A DNA stretch of 47,776 bases from Paulinella micropora. Taxonomy: Eukaryota; Cercozoa; Imbricatea; Euglyphida. Below are positions 33,289-45,333 of this stretch, piece after piece (position 1 is the first letter of the stretch; the number at the start of each line of letters is the position of its first letter). Below the pieces are notes generated by a model. The model was not told the origin of the DNA, did no database searches, and saw only the letters and a list, made by a program, of their open reading frames with translations. The stretch covers positions 213,380 through 261,155 of the forward strand of contig BJOX01000205.1 in the NCBI GenBank assembly GCA_009731375.1, read 5' to 3'. A program made the position numbers and the translations under genes.

Positions 33289-33777
33289 ATGGGAATCGGC
33301 TTCAGTGCATCGGGATCGGCATCAACGCGTGGGGATCGAATACGAGGCGGCACAGCGTGGTGAGCGCAGGATCAACGGAATCAGCGGAGTTTCGGATCCG
33401 AGGGAAAGAAGACTCGCACAGGATAGTATAGACCGTCGCAGTAGGTCGGGGTGAAGATGAATGACTAGGGGCAGGATAACTTAAAGGGGGAAATTGGAAA
33501 AGGGGCAAGTATTTTATTCTTAGCGGTGTGGGACAACGGTTTCGAGCGGGATGGCGGATATCAGTGATTTTTTGGGCGGTGGGTGGTGCCGAATCGAAAT
33601 ATCATCGAATAGCCCAACTCGAAAATTTTGCTTAAGTCATTAACTTGATACGAGTACGGCGACGACCGTCACTCAGATTCGCATTTGCATTCTATTCCGA
33701 GGTCGGTCAGCGGGGCGTAAGTTCGACTCCTCGCGCGCGGCACACAGGTGAGCGCGCTCGGGGGGGAGAAGAGATTA
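33289..33777. other. Non-coding DNA
   Basis: The first 40 bases resemble 6000-6060. No gene recognised. GTTCGACTCC at about 33720 looks like a tRNA B box but no cloverleaf forms around it. Confidence 0.4.
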
Positions 33778-34462
33778 TGCCGGCCCACAGTATATAATGG
33801 CAATACTTACAGTTCCGGTCTGTCTTTTATTCTTAATCTGGAGACTCCGATTACGGAGTCCCTACTTTAGATATTCCTCAGTCTTCATGATAGTATCGTT
33901 AGAACAGTTATCTGTTATTAAATATCCTACTATCGTAACAGATTAATAATAATATCATACTTAACAAACTTCAAAAATATATATACATTGCAGGAAAAAG
34001 TTAAAGTTATATAAAATAGTTTGCCCGGCACTTATATTATGAAAGAGTTAGACGTAGGTGGTCTGTCAAACTTTTCTATATACGTCAAACTATTTTATAT
34101 AGATTAAATTTTCCATACAGGTTGCAGGGTTGAAGTTTTTATGTACTGAGTTGAAGTCACACTGGCAGTTTTTAATAGGTCGAAAATGTTCAGTCACTGT
34201 ATCTGACCGTATCAGAGTATGATAGGTTTAATTATTTTTGTTGGCTAAAATGAATTTCAACAGTACTTGAATCATTGAAAGTAATACATTGTTACAATCA
34301 TGAATGCGATATTGAATAACTTTCACTGATAACTGTCCTAACGATATGGCCGAAGGCTGAGGAATATTAATACCTAAAGTAGGGACTCCGTAATCTCCAG
34401 ACTAAGGATGACCGACCGACCGGAACGGTAAGTATTGTCATTATATACCGGGTGGGCCGGCA
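33778..34462. mobile_element. Non-autonomous element with long terminal inverted repeats
   Basis: The left arm, 33778 to about 33918, and the right arm, about 34330-34462, are imperfect inverted copies starting TGCCGGCCCAC and sharing TATATAATG, CAATACTTAC, CTGGAGA and TACGGAGTCCCTACTTTAG. The middle is AT-rich with a nested inverted repeat (TATATAAAATAGTTT at about 34009 and its complement at about 34087). No transposase frame and no clear target-site duplication are present. It resembles a MITE or foldback DNA transposon. Confidence 0.7.
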
Positions 34463-34790
34463 AGTCACTAGAAAGAGTGAGAACCTAAAAAGAAAGGGAA
34501 AAAAAAGGCATTGGAAAGAAAGTAGGACGGGAAAATAGAAACAAAAAAAGAGAAAAACTCTTCATCTGAGGATTGTGTTTGGTTGTATATATGGCAGTGT
34601 TTGTGTTTAAAAAAAAAGTACAAAAAAAAAAGGAAAAAAAAAGAAAGACTTTTTATCGAGCTATCGACGGGGGCATTACAATTTTAATTATTGACTCCAA
34701 GAGCACTTGCTTTTATATTAAGTATAGCAGTCTAACAAGTCATTCACGGTAGCAATAATATATATATATATACATACATACATACATAAA

Positions 34791-34826
<36 letters not shown>

Positions 34827-34836
34827 CCAGGTATAC

Positions 34837-34867
<31 letters not shown>

Positions 34868-35355
34868 CGCAAACACTTTCAATATTATAATATTACAACA
34901 TCAAAATCTAAACTTCTTTACTTAAAACTTTCATTTAAAAGCCGCTGCGTTCCCACAGGCCGCAATATCAACCCGCAATTTCTTCTGCTCTCATCTCCGG
35001 ATCGCCCTGCATCTACCGGTACTGAGCTACATGGCTCTCTCAGGCACATAGTTGTAGCACCGATTTAACCGGATGGTAATGGTATTATATGATTGTGATG
35101 GAACTTAATGGAGGATTCGTTGGGTGTTACAATGAAAAGTGTTGGCGTAACTTCAAATAATCAAGTTCATCAAAGGAAAAGGGAAAACTTGAAAAAAAAA
35201 ATCTCACTAAAAGTGCCCGCGCAACACAGGGAAAACTTGGAAAAAAAATCTCGCTAAAAGTGCCCGAGCAACAAAAAAATGAAACCAAAAAAAAAAAGTT
35301 AGGGAAGAAAGAAAGAGGGAAAGAACACAGGAAGCAGGCTTGACCTTGTCCACTG
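34463..35355. repeat. A-rich non-coding DNA with (TA)n and (ATAC)n arrays
   Basis: A-runs at 34490-34650, then TA and ACAT/CATA arrays at about 34759-34868, with a TATATATACC palindrome-like centre. No exon recognised, except that 35356 onward is the 3' end of a minus-strand gene. Confidence 0.7.
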
Positions 35356-36022
35356 TTATGGGCATTGACAGGTTTGGACATGGCGAGACTGCTTGCTAAA
35401 CTCATTTCTTCCTTTTCTGCCCACGGCCAGTTGCTCAAAACCCTTGTTTGCGACTAGTGTCAGCCCTTTCGAACCCAACCCTTGGGTTGCTGCTTCTTTT
35501 TTTTGACTCTCCAAATGTCCTCGCTGTCACCTTCTAGTGAGCACAACTGTTACACTTGCTCCAATCTTACCAGGCTTCAGTTTTTGCTCCAATTCTGGCT
35601 CCTTGTCACTTTCACATTCTAGTGTTGAGGGTAGCCTCTGCTCCAATCCTGCCTGTCTTGCCAGCCCATTGCTTCTCCAACTCGTACGCAATGGCATGTA
35701 GAATGGGACCTTTTCTCTCCTCTGTCAACCCAGGCTAGAACCTTTCCCAGAACGAGACTCCTTTTTCTTTTCGTGACCCAAACTCGACGTCTGCCTGCAA
35801 TCAGACTTTTTCTTTCTCAGGACGCTGTCACGCCGAACTCTACCTGGCCCCTCGCGTTGGGTGAGACAGTATCGTGATAATAATCACCGTACCACCCTTG
35901 ACCCTTCTTCTGTCCCCACAGCAGTTTCTCAATCTGTTGCAAGTCGAAGAGAGGGATCTTTACAACGGAATCCTTGGTTTCCTGAAGTGGTTCGTCGGGA
36001 CTTTGTCGAGGCCTAGGGGACC
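35356..36022 (-). CDS. Unrecognised gene, four 3' exons
   Basis: Minus-strand exons inferred from frame and GT-AG sites: 36022-35844, 35794-35742, 35656-35571 and 35480-35356, ending in TAA. Phases agree throughout. The first exon encodes VKIPLFDLQQIEKLLWG and GQGWYGDYYHD, which look like globular protein. The last two are charged. The donor at 35741 (GTTCTAG) is weak, the others fair to good (GTAAGA at 35570). I do not recognise the family. The upstream part probably continues into the Glu/Lys-rich sequence at 36080-36300 and may include the Cys-rich exons near 36600-36780 and 37522-37854. It could also be two genes or a relic. Confidence 0.4.
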
Positions 36023-36588
36023 CTGCAAGCGGAAGTATTGCAGGTTTTCGCACAACTGTCAACTAGGACAGTCTCTAGGAGCTCCTGTTGCGAACAACAA
36101 GAAGAGGGAGGGAAAGGAGGAAAGGGAGAAGAAAGAGAAGAAGCAGGAGGAGAGAAAGGAGGAGAAGCAGTCTGCTTCTTCTGCGTTCTCTGCTTCTCCT
36201 CCTTCTCCTTCTGCTTCCCGTTTTTCTTTTTCTATTTGTTCTTCTTTCTTTCTTCTCCTTCTTCAGTTACTTCTGCCTCTCCTACTACTCCTAATACTCT
36301 GAGGGACAAGAGAACAAAGGTGAAGTAAAATAGAGTTATGAAAATTAAGAGGGTCAAGAGAGTTCAGAAAATCTAAAGATGGGAAAGCAGGGGGTAGAAA
36401 AATATCAGGATGAAAGAGTTGAAAAATGAAAATTTAAGAAAAAGGAAGGTTGAGAGAATAAAGCTAAGAAAAAAAGGTGGCCTAGAAAAGTGGAGTCATG
36501 ACATCGAGAAGTCAAGTCGCAGGATAAAAGAGGCTTAGAGATAGAGAGTAAAGACAGGTTTAGACTCACAATGTGCCTGTGGTATGTC

Positions 36589-36780
36589 TCACCACGTGGT
36601 CCCAGTGCGAAGTGTAGTATAGTAGTGTTCACTACAAAACATAGTCGCACAAAACGTACAGGTTCTGTAGCTTATCACTGTTTGCTGGTGAGATGAAAGA
36701 GCTTTACAAAAGCTGCAAGGCTCACGAGGCTTGGTAGATTTAGAGAGAGGAATGGAAAGCTCAGAACGAGTAGAAGACAA
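36589..36780 (-). CDS. Possible exon with Cys/His zinc motif
   Basis: The minus-strand frame gives PCSFCKALSSH...YRTCTFCATMFCSEHYY: C-x2-C-x14-C-x2-C-x4-C-x2-H, a likely zinc-binding ribbon. A good donor GTGAGAC follows at about 36596, and an acceptor CTATCCAG lies near 36784. A loose likeness to the Cys-rich tail of piggyBac transposases is noted but not convincing. Adjacent DNA holds a 70-bp spaced repeat (GGTAGATTTAGAGAG at 36731 and 36802). Confidence 0.35.
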   Translation of the reverse strand: MSSTRSELSIPLSKSTKPREPCSFCKALSSHQQTVISYRTCTFCATMFCSEHYYTTLRTGTTW

Positions 36781-36896
36781 CTGGATAGGAGTAAAAGTAG
36801 TGGTAGATTTAGAGAGGGAAATGGAATGCCTTTCTAAAACTGAATTTGTTGTTGTTGTTGTTGTTGCTGCTGTTCTTGCTCTTACTTTCCCGTTGG

Positions 36897-36908
36897 TTTT
36901 TTTTTTTT

Positions 36909-36975
<67 letters not shown>

Positions 36976-36985
36976 NNNNNNNNNN
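36897..36985. repeat. Poly-T tract and 10-N gap
   Basis: About 75 T with one G interruption, ending in a gap at 36976-36985. It is probably intronic if the minus-strand exons on both sides belong together. Confidence 0.95.
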
Positions 36986-37248
36986 ATCTTCCACTTTACT
37001 CTTACGCTTCCCTTGGAGTGGCAGGTCGTTTCTGATCAAACGTGTTTGATTAAAACCCACTCAAGCTACATGAAGGACAACGACGTTGCGCTGTGGTTGG
37101 TCGACCAATTGAGATTCAAGCCCAAGCTCAAACGCCCCGACGGAATACCCAATGTGGTTTCTTGCTCGAAATGTGGTTTCTTGCTCGAGGGACTGAAGAC
37201 CGGAGACTGACAGCAACTTAATCACTTGCCACGTCATCGAGGGGGTGG

Positions 37249-37251
37249 GGT

Positions 37252-37282
<31 letters not shown>

Positions 37283-37283
37283 G
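37249..37283. repeat. (TG)n and poly-G
   Basis: GTGTGTGTGTG followed by about 20 G. A further 10-N gap lies at 37402-37411. Confidence 0.95.
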
Positions 37284-37521
37284 GAATTATGAGGTTTAGA
37301 GGTCAGAGAGGCCATAAGTAGGTTGAGCAAGGCCATGATGAGGCAGTACGGAGGAAGAAAAGACAATAGTGAGGCAGTAATCGAGGTCAGGCAGGCGATG
37401 ANNNNNNNNNNCCTTCACGCTGCCTGGGCGAGACGATGTGTCTGAGTCGACGTGGCTGAAGCGATGGCCGAAGCGATGTGCACAGAGAACACCGAGATCA
37501 GGAAGAAAACCGACACTTACC

Positions 37522-37880
37522 AGCTGGCAGGCAGCAGCACGACAGGTATGAATTCCATTTTCTGTCGAACGACAGGCTACCTCGGGCACAAGGCAGGCCT
37601 GAGTTCTGATTGAGTTCAAGCGGACCATCGCATCGCTCAACCCGACGAATTCAGCCCAGTCGTTCGGAATGCGAAGACAGATGGACGTCTTTCCGGCGCA
37701 ATCCAGGTAGTTAAGCACGCAGGAAGGAGAGCGAGCCCAAAGCGGGCTGGACGTGGTTGCATCAGTCTTCGGACAAGGATCCATTCGGACTGTTTTGTGG
37801 CCTGTGATATCAGGAGTTGGGCTTCCGCGGTCGCCAGAAACTGATCTGTCCGTACTAGACAACAACACGGATATGTACAT
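37522..37880 (-). CDS. Possible Cys-rich exon or gene start
   Basis: The minus-strand frame from ATG 37880 (MYISVLLSSTDRS) or from an acceptor TTGTCTAG at 37855 runs to a strong donor CTG|GTAAGT at 37521. It encodes protein-like sequence with six spaced Cys (for example SCVLNYLDCAGKTSICLRI and TQACLVPEVACRSTENGIH). The composition suggests an extracellular or zinc-binding domain. No family recognised. A possible next exon starts after an acceptor at about 37445 and runs into the N gap. Confidence 0.4.
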
Positions 37881-37936
37881 AACTAACACTCGGGAAAGAG
37901 AAAGATAACTGTTTTTCTTTTCAACTTTTTGGTCAG

Positions 37937-39116
37937 TTAAGAAAGAAAAGAAATAAAAAGAAAAGAAAAAAAGACTAAAAGGAAAAGAGGTTTGAGGAGC
38001 AAGCTTATGAGTTGGCTGCCGACCGAAGTTCCCATCAGCCCGGCCCCCATTCTGTCCCCCATCAGCCCACCATGCATCAGCCCACCCTCTATCCCACCCA
38101 GCAACAGCGGCTCAGCAGCCTCCTCGAACTCCACCTCCGTCCTATGCATACATACATATATATAGATACATACATACGTACATACATACATACATAACAT
38201 AACATAACATAACGTAACGTAACGTAACGTAACGTAACGTAACGTAACGCAACGTAACGCAACGTAACGCAACATAACACAACGTAACACAACGTAACAC
38301 AACAACGTAACACAACACAACACAACACAACACAACATTACACAACATTACATAACATTACATAACATTACATAACATTACATAACACTACATTATTACC
38401 TTACATTATTACATTACATTACATTACATTACATTTACGTTTACATTTACGTTTACATTTACGTTTTCATTTACGTTTTCATTTACGCTTTACGCTTTCA
38501 TTTACGTTTCGATTACGTTTTCGATTACGTTTTCGATTACGTTTTCGATTACGTTTTCGATGACGTTTTCGATTAAGTTTTCGATTACGTTTTCGATTAC
38601 GTATACGATTACATTTACGTTTACATTTACGATTACGCATTTACCATTACATTTACCATTACATTTACCATTACCTTTACCATTACATTTACCAGTACAT
38701 TTACCATTACATTTACCAGTACAGTACAGTACAGTACAGTACAGTACATTAGATTACATTAGATTACATAACATACATACATACATACGTACGTACGTAC
38801 GTACGTGTACGTACGTACATACATACATACATACATACATACATACATACATACATACATACATACATACATAAATACATACATAGGTACGCATACATAC
38901 AGACATAGGTACGCATACATACATACACACATACATACATACATACGTACATACATATACATACATACATACATACATACGTACGTACATACGTACATAC
39001 GTACATACATACATACATACATACATACATACATACATACATACATACACTACATACATACATACGTACGTACGTACGTGCATATTTACACATACATACA
39101 TACATACACACATACA

Positions 39117-39150
<34 letters not shown>

Positions 39151-39179
39151 CACATACATACACACATAGATACATACAC

Positions 39180-39210
<31 letters not shown>

Positions 39211-39589
39211 AACATACATACATACATAACATACATAACATACATACATACATAACATACATACATACATACATGCATACATACATACATACATACATAC
39301 ATACATGCATGCATACATGCATGCATAGATAAATGTATGCATCTACACATACACACATACATACATAGATACATAGATACATACATACATACATACATAC
39401 ATACACAGACATACATACATACACAGACATACATACATACACAGACATACATACATACATACATACATACATACATACATTCATACATATTATATATATA
39501 TTATATATATATATATACATATATACCTGCCCTTCCGCGCCGCCTGTCGCGCTTGCTCCCAGTCCTACATACATAAATGCATACGTAAC

Positions 39590-39634
<45 letters not shown>

Positions 39635-39643
39635 GGATGGATG

Positions 39644-39695
<52 letters not shown>

Positions 39696-40466
39696 CGTGC
39701 TGCTGGAGCGTCAAGGCGTCGTAGAAGTCTTCTGCCTGAATGAAGGCCGGGTCGTAGATGTGTGGGGGATAGTTGGTGCCGTCTTGTAGACCCAATCGCT
39801 TGGACTGTGCAGACACACCAAGCGGACATGCAACAAGCAGCCGGCCAAACGTGGCCGCAGACAATCCATCTCATTTGAGATGCTCCTTTAGAGACCATCA
39901 GGGATCCTCTGTTACCCCACACAGCGTGATTTGTGTGTATGTGTGTGCGTGTGCCTTATTGATGCATTCTGTGCGCACGAATACAAAATTTGAAAATATG
40001 CAAGTATTTGAGTTTGTTTTCATGTACGTATGTATGTATTCGTGTGCACGTTTGTATGCATGATGCATTTTTGTGTGTACATATGTATGAATGTAAATGC
40101 GTCGGTATTCACGTGCGTGCTTTCGTGTATAAGTTTTTGTGAATGCGTTGACAACGCAGCAATCTCCCTCTCTCCCTGCCCCTTCTTACGGATATACACG
40201 GATATTGTGACCAGTTTGGCAATCAGGTGGGGGTTTCCAAAGTCCTTGCGGCTCCGCAACGACTGGTTGAACGAGCGTTGTTCCCGCTGCGCCCGCGCCC
40301 GCAGCGCCTGCACTCGCGCTTCCATATCCCTCCAACGATTCTATCAAGTTGCCACAGCGTGTCTAGACACTATCCCCAGTTGATCTCGCCAGGGATCGAA
40401 GAGCAAGTAAAGGTGAATTGAGATTACCTGATTGGGTTGCGTTTTTGCGGTAGCTATAACACCAGG
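37937..40466 (-). CDS. HCNGP / SAP30BP-like protein, 3' part of gene
   Basis: Minus-strand exons: 40466-40428, 40340 to about 40200, 39804-39697, 39564-39527 (38 nt) and 38141-37937 with TAA. The protein shows SLRSRKDFGNPHLIAKL, then DGTNYPPHIYDPAF and EDFYDALTLQQ, then RQAARKGRTEVEFEE. This is the order of HCNGP family blocks (RKxFRNPxxxEKL, GTNYPxDxFDP, YYxALxxAQ, KxxRTKIEF). Human SAP30BP is a nuclear protein linked to SAP30 and to splicing. Phases agree across 39804-37937. The 3' end of the 40340 exon is ambiguous: donors at about 40223 (GTCACA), 40211 or 40189 (GTAAGA, wrong phase). The N-terminal exons are not seen, probably beyond the triplet array. The last 25 residues are unusually hydrophobic and may include unrecognised intron sequence. 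Introns are mostly microsatellite. Confidence 0.8.
38142..39526. repeat. Tetra-/pentanucleotide satellite filling an HCNGP intron
   Basis: Blocks in order: (CATA)n, (ACATA)/(AACGT)n, (ACGTTT/ACATTT)n, (ACCATT)n, then about 750 bp of (ACAT)n with scattered ACGT, CACA and GCAT variants and an AT-rich end. As an intron on the minus strand it starts GTATATATG and ends TATGCATAG. Long open frames of Tyr-Val-Cys-Met repeats on this strand are artefacts. Confidence 0.9.
39565..39696. repeat. (TAGA)n array forming an HCNGP intron
   Basis: 132 bp, mostly TAGA/TGGA repeats. On the minus strand it starts GTATCTATC and ends TTATGTATGTAG, fitting an intron between the exons at 39804-39697 and 39564-39527. 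Confidence 0.85.
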
Positions 40467-40487
40467 CTGCAAGGAGTGGAGAAGTAG

Positions 40488-41755
<1,268 letters not shown>

Positions 41756-41802
41756 GAAGGAGGAGGAAGAGGAGGAGGAGGCGGAGGCGGAGGAATACTA
41801 GA

Positions 41803-41839
<37 letters not shown>

Positions 41840-42070
41840 GTGCTTCTCTGTCAATGGCTGATGCATTTCTGCACATGCGCCTCCATCGTCTCACCCGTGA
41901 GGGGAGTACGAAGAATTGACGATAAGCTCTAATGACACCCCCGCAAGGGCAGTTCCAACACTTCCAGACGGACCGGTATGTTCAATGAAAATACTGGTGG
42001 CACCGACGGGAATCGAACTGGCGACAGGGCTCAGATGGTAGAACTTGACCACTGGGCTATCACGGTGTCC

Positions 42071-42139
<69 letters not shown>
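41756..42139 (-). repeat. Full-length SINE-A (41840-42070) flanked by (AAT)n on both sides
   Basis: 231 bp on the minus strand. The head, read in its own sense, starts GGACACCGTGATAGCCCAGT and holds a polymerase III A box (TAGCCCAGTGG) and B box (AGTTCGATTCC) spaced as in a tRNA, ending GGTGCCACCA. A unique body follows, ending GACAGAGAAGCAC, then an (ATT)n tail (41812-41839). A second AAT array (42071-42139) lies at its 5' end, so it probably inserted next to or within an older tail. The acceptor stem is imperfect, so it is not a working tRNA. Confidence 0.85.
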
Positions 42140-42140
<1 letters not shown>

Positions 42141-42169
42141 TAATAATAATGACTAGGGGCTGCGCCAAC

Positions 42170-43673
42170 ACCTGAAAGGATTTTTTGCGGTGCGCTTCGC
42201 GCACCCCCCTTCTCTTCCCAAGGTCGCTTTTCCTCTCATTCTCACATGCACAACTTTTACAGCCTTGTAGCAATCTCTGCCATTCATTTTGGTGCCTGCG
42301 AATTCGCTTCGGGTACGTACAATTGCGGGGCTGGGGTTCCCGGGGGAGGCCCCCCCGGACCCCCCCCCCCGGGCCCCTTTCCACAGTCGACAGGGTAAGT
42401 TCAATTGCCGGAGGTAAGCGGCATAAACCCTTCCGGCACAGCTCTTAGAGCCTTGGAGCAATCTCAGCCATTCATTTTGGTGCCGGCTAATTCGTGTGGG
42501 GTACGTACAATGGCAAGGCTGGGGTTCCCGGGGGAGGGCCCCCCGGACCCCCTTCCCCGTCGACAGGGTACGTTGAATTGCCGGAGGTACCAGCAGAAGG
42601 CAAGTGTAAGCTCTGGTGGCACAAAAATCTAAAATCTCTGTTTTTTGTGCCACCCGGCACCAAAACTTTTGGATCTCCGAAGAGAGCTCACCGAGAGGTG
42701 TCGGGTACACCAAACATCAGCCTCAAACTCCCTCTGGTGTGCGCGAACGGCGCCTGGTGGCGCAAAAACCTGAATTTTCTGGTTTCTAGGCCACCCGGCA
42801 CCACAATTTTTATATTCTCGAAGAGAGCTCATCAAGAAGTGTCAGATACACCAAATATCAGCAGCTAAATCCCTCTGGTGTGCGCAAACGGCGCCTGGTG
42901 GCACAAAGATATTAATTTTCTGGTTTGTGTGCCACCCGCGACCAAAATGGGTACGAACAATGGCCGGGTTGTGGTTCCCGGGGGGAGGGCCCTCAGGACC
43001 CCCCCTTCCCCGTCGACAGGGTACGTTCAACTGCCGGAGGTACCGGCAAGTACTCCCAAAAAAACAAGGAATTTCGGCATTCAGGAACTCCCCTAACGCA
43101 AATATTTGCGTGAATTCCAAAAAAATTATATCAGCATCAACATTGATTTTGGGGCTAGCCACCCTGTCAATATAAACTCCCAACTCCTCCTGGTTCACAC
43201 AAACCATGATTTATTGTGACAGAGGGTGCAAAAAATATAAAAAAAACAAGGAATTTTGGCATTCAGGACACTCCCCTAATTCCAAAAAGGCATTACCAGT
43301 ATCAACACCAACTCTGGGGCTAGCCACCCTGTCTATATGAGCTCCCAACTCCTCCTGGTTCACACAAACCATGATTTATGGGGACAGGGGTGCACAAATT
43401 ATGCCCCCCCCCCAAAAAAAAGGAATTTTGGCATTCAGGACACTCCCCTTACGCAAATATTTGCGCGAATTCCAAAAAAATTATATCAGCATCAACATCG
43501 AGTCTGGGGCTAGCCACCCTGCAAATATGAGCTCCCAACTCCTCCTGGTCCTACAAACCATGATTTATAGGGACAGGGGTGCGAAAATGCGGTTGGGGGG
43601 GGGGGGGGGGGGGGGGGGGGGAACAAANNNNNNNNNNCTAATCCCAATACCTTTCAGGGATAATAATGATAAA
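42170..43673. repeat. R-family composite repeat, opposite orientation, with gap
   Basis: Contains the same modules as 137-1389 in reverse: CATTCATTTTGG[CT]GCC modules, GTCGACAGGGTACGTTCAA at about 42388, 42558 and 43012, and the palindrome ACGCAAATATTTGCGT at 43096-43111 (and 43451-43466 with a mismatch). It adds a module CTCTGGTGTGCGCAAACGGC repeated at about 42730 and 42870 not seen on the left. Poly-G 43592-43621 and a 10-N gap 43628-43637 precede the terminal CAATACCTTTCAGGGATAAT. Confidence 0.75.
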
Positions 43674-43682
43674 ACGAAGAAG

Positions 43683-43714
<32 letters not shown>

Positions 43715-43749
43715 GTAGTAGTAGTAGTAGTAGTAGCAGTAGTAGTAGC

Positions 43750-43799
<50 letters not shown>

Positions 43800-44099
43800 A
43801 AGAAGAAGAAGAAGAAGAAGACGAAGAAGAAGAAATGTATGCGGCTGATGGTTTCTTCTTTCTAAGTTCTTTTCCAGTCCTTTGCGCCAGTATCATCGGA
43901 CCCCTCAGCAACATCATATTATGAGTCCCATATGTTTTTTCTTCTTCTTGTTCCTCTTCTTCTTCTTTCTCCTTTCTCCTCCTTCTTCCTTCTTCCTTCT
44001 TCTTCCGTCTTCCTTCTTCATCCTTCTTCATCCTTCAAGAACACACACACACACTCAACACCAACACAACACATACACACAACAAACTCTCTCTCTCTC

Positions 44100-44131
<32 letters not shown>

Positions 44132-44586
44132 TCGCTTTCCCTTTGTCTTTGTCTTTCTCTTTCTCTTCATCTCTCTCTCTCTCACACACCACTTCCTCCT
44201 TCTTCCTTCTTCTTTCCTTCTTCTTTCCTCTTCTTTCCTCTTCTTTCTGCTTCCTGCTTCTTCCTCTGCTTCTTCTTCTTCTTCCTCCTCCTCCTCTCCC
44301 TCTCCCTCTCCCTCTCCTTCCTCTACGTCCTCTACGTCCTCCTCGTCCTCCTCGTCCTCTTCGTCTTCTTCTTCTTCTTCTTCTTCTTCTTCTTTCTTCT
44401 TCTTTCTCCTTCTTCTTCCTTCTTCTTCCTTCTTCTTCTTTCTTCTTCTTCTTCTTCTTCTTCTTCTTCTTCTTCTTCTTCTTCTTCTTCTTCTTCTTCT
44501 TCTTCTTCTTCTTCTCTTTCTACTTGATCCAAATCTACTGCTGCTACTGCTGCTATTACTGCTATTATCACTAGTACTATTACTAT

Positions 44587-44626
<40 letters not shown>

Positions 44627-44695
44627 GCTGCTGCTACTACTATTATTGCTGCTGCTGCTGCTGCTACTACTACTACTACTACTACTACTACTAGC
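43674..44695. repeat. Triplet and pyrimidine arrays
   Basis: (AAG)n and (TAG)n at 43674-43832, a short unique piece 43833-43930, then CT-rich DNA with (CTT)n, (CT)n and (CA)n to 44520 and (TAC)n to 44695. Poly-Ser, poly-Leu and poly-Phe frames here are artefacts. An EcoRI-free description is enough: no gene is supported. Confidence 0.9.
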
Positions 44696-45099
44696 ATCAA
44701 CAGCGAGTCTGGGGCTAGTTACCCTGTCAATATGAGCTCCCAACTCCTCCTGGTTCACACAAGCCATGATCTATTCCGAAAGGGGTGCAGAAAATAGGCT
44801 TAAAAAAAAGAATTTTGGCATTCAGGACACTCCCTAACGCAAATATTTGCGTGAATTCCAAAAAAATTATACCAGCATCATTGAGTCTGGACTGGCCACC
44901 CTGCAAATATGAGCTCCCAACTCCTCCTGGTTCCCACAAACCATGATTTATTCGGACAGGGGTGCGGAAATGGTGGCGAGTGGGTGGGGTAGTCTTGGGG
45001 TTGGGGGGGGGGGGGGGGGGTTAAAAAATTTTAATTTCCCCNNNNNNNNNNNNNNNNNGGGGGGGGGGGGGGGGGGGGGGGTGTTACACAATTTCTAAT
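44696..45099. repeat. R-family fragment with poly-G and gap
   Basis: Module with GTCTGGGGCTAG, AACTCCTCCTGGTT, ACCATGATTTATT and the perfect palindrome ACGCAAATATTTGCGT at 44837-44852, in the same orientation as 42170-43673. It ends in poly-G runs on both sides of a 17-N gap (45042-45058). Confidence 0.75.
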
Positions 45100-45333
45100 T
45101 TCCCCCTCCCCCTTCATCAAATCGCAAAGAAACAGGTGAAAATAATTTGCACAGTGAGGTAGGGAAGTACTTTCTCGATATGACAAAGCTCACAGATGGA
45201 GGCCAACCACTGATGCTCGCACTCCCCTTCGCCTTCTTTCTCTCCAGTATCGTTTCCGTGCTTTTTCTCCATCAGTTGCACAGGGTTGTGCACGAAAAAA
45301 TCGACCTCGTCAAAATGCAAAAAAATAAACAAC

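Noticed and set aside
33690-33750. A tRNA gene around GTTCGACTCC
   Set aside because: The T-stem does not pair and no A box or acceptor stem fits.
36120-36302. Plus-strand frame with GPCKRKYCRFSHNC as a CCCH finger
   Set aside because: No first Cys lies at the right distance, the frame becomes a Lys/Glu then poly-Leu repeat, and the opposite strand gives a better exon chain.
38142-39530. Long minus-strand frames of Tyr-Val-Cys-Met repeats (up to about 280 codons)
   Set aside because: They are translations of ACAT/ACGT microsatellite, open in several frames at once, and lie in an intron.
41995-42070. A tRNA gene at the SINE-A head (also 47088 and 47690)
   Set aside because: A and B boxes match, but the acceptor stem is imperfect, the sequence continues into a repeated body, and several copies exist; it is a tRNA-derived SINE.
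43674-44767. Ser/Leu/Phe- and Lys/Glu-rich frames of 230-270 codons
   Set aside because: Caused by CTT/CT pyrimidine arrays and AAG/TAG triplets, with no domain or splice signal.
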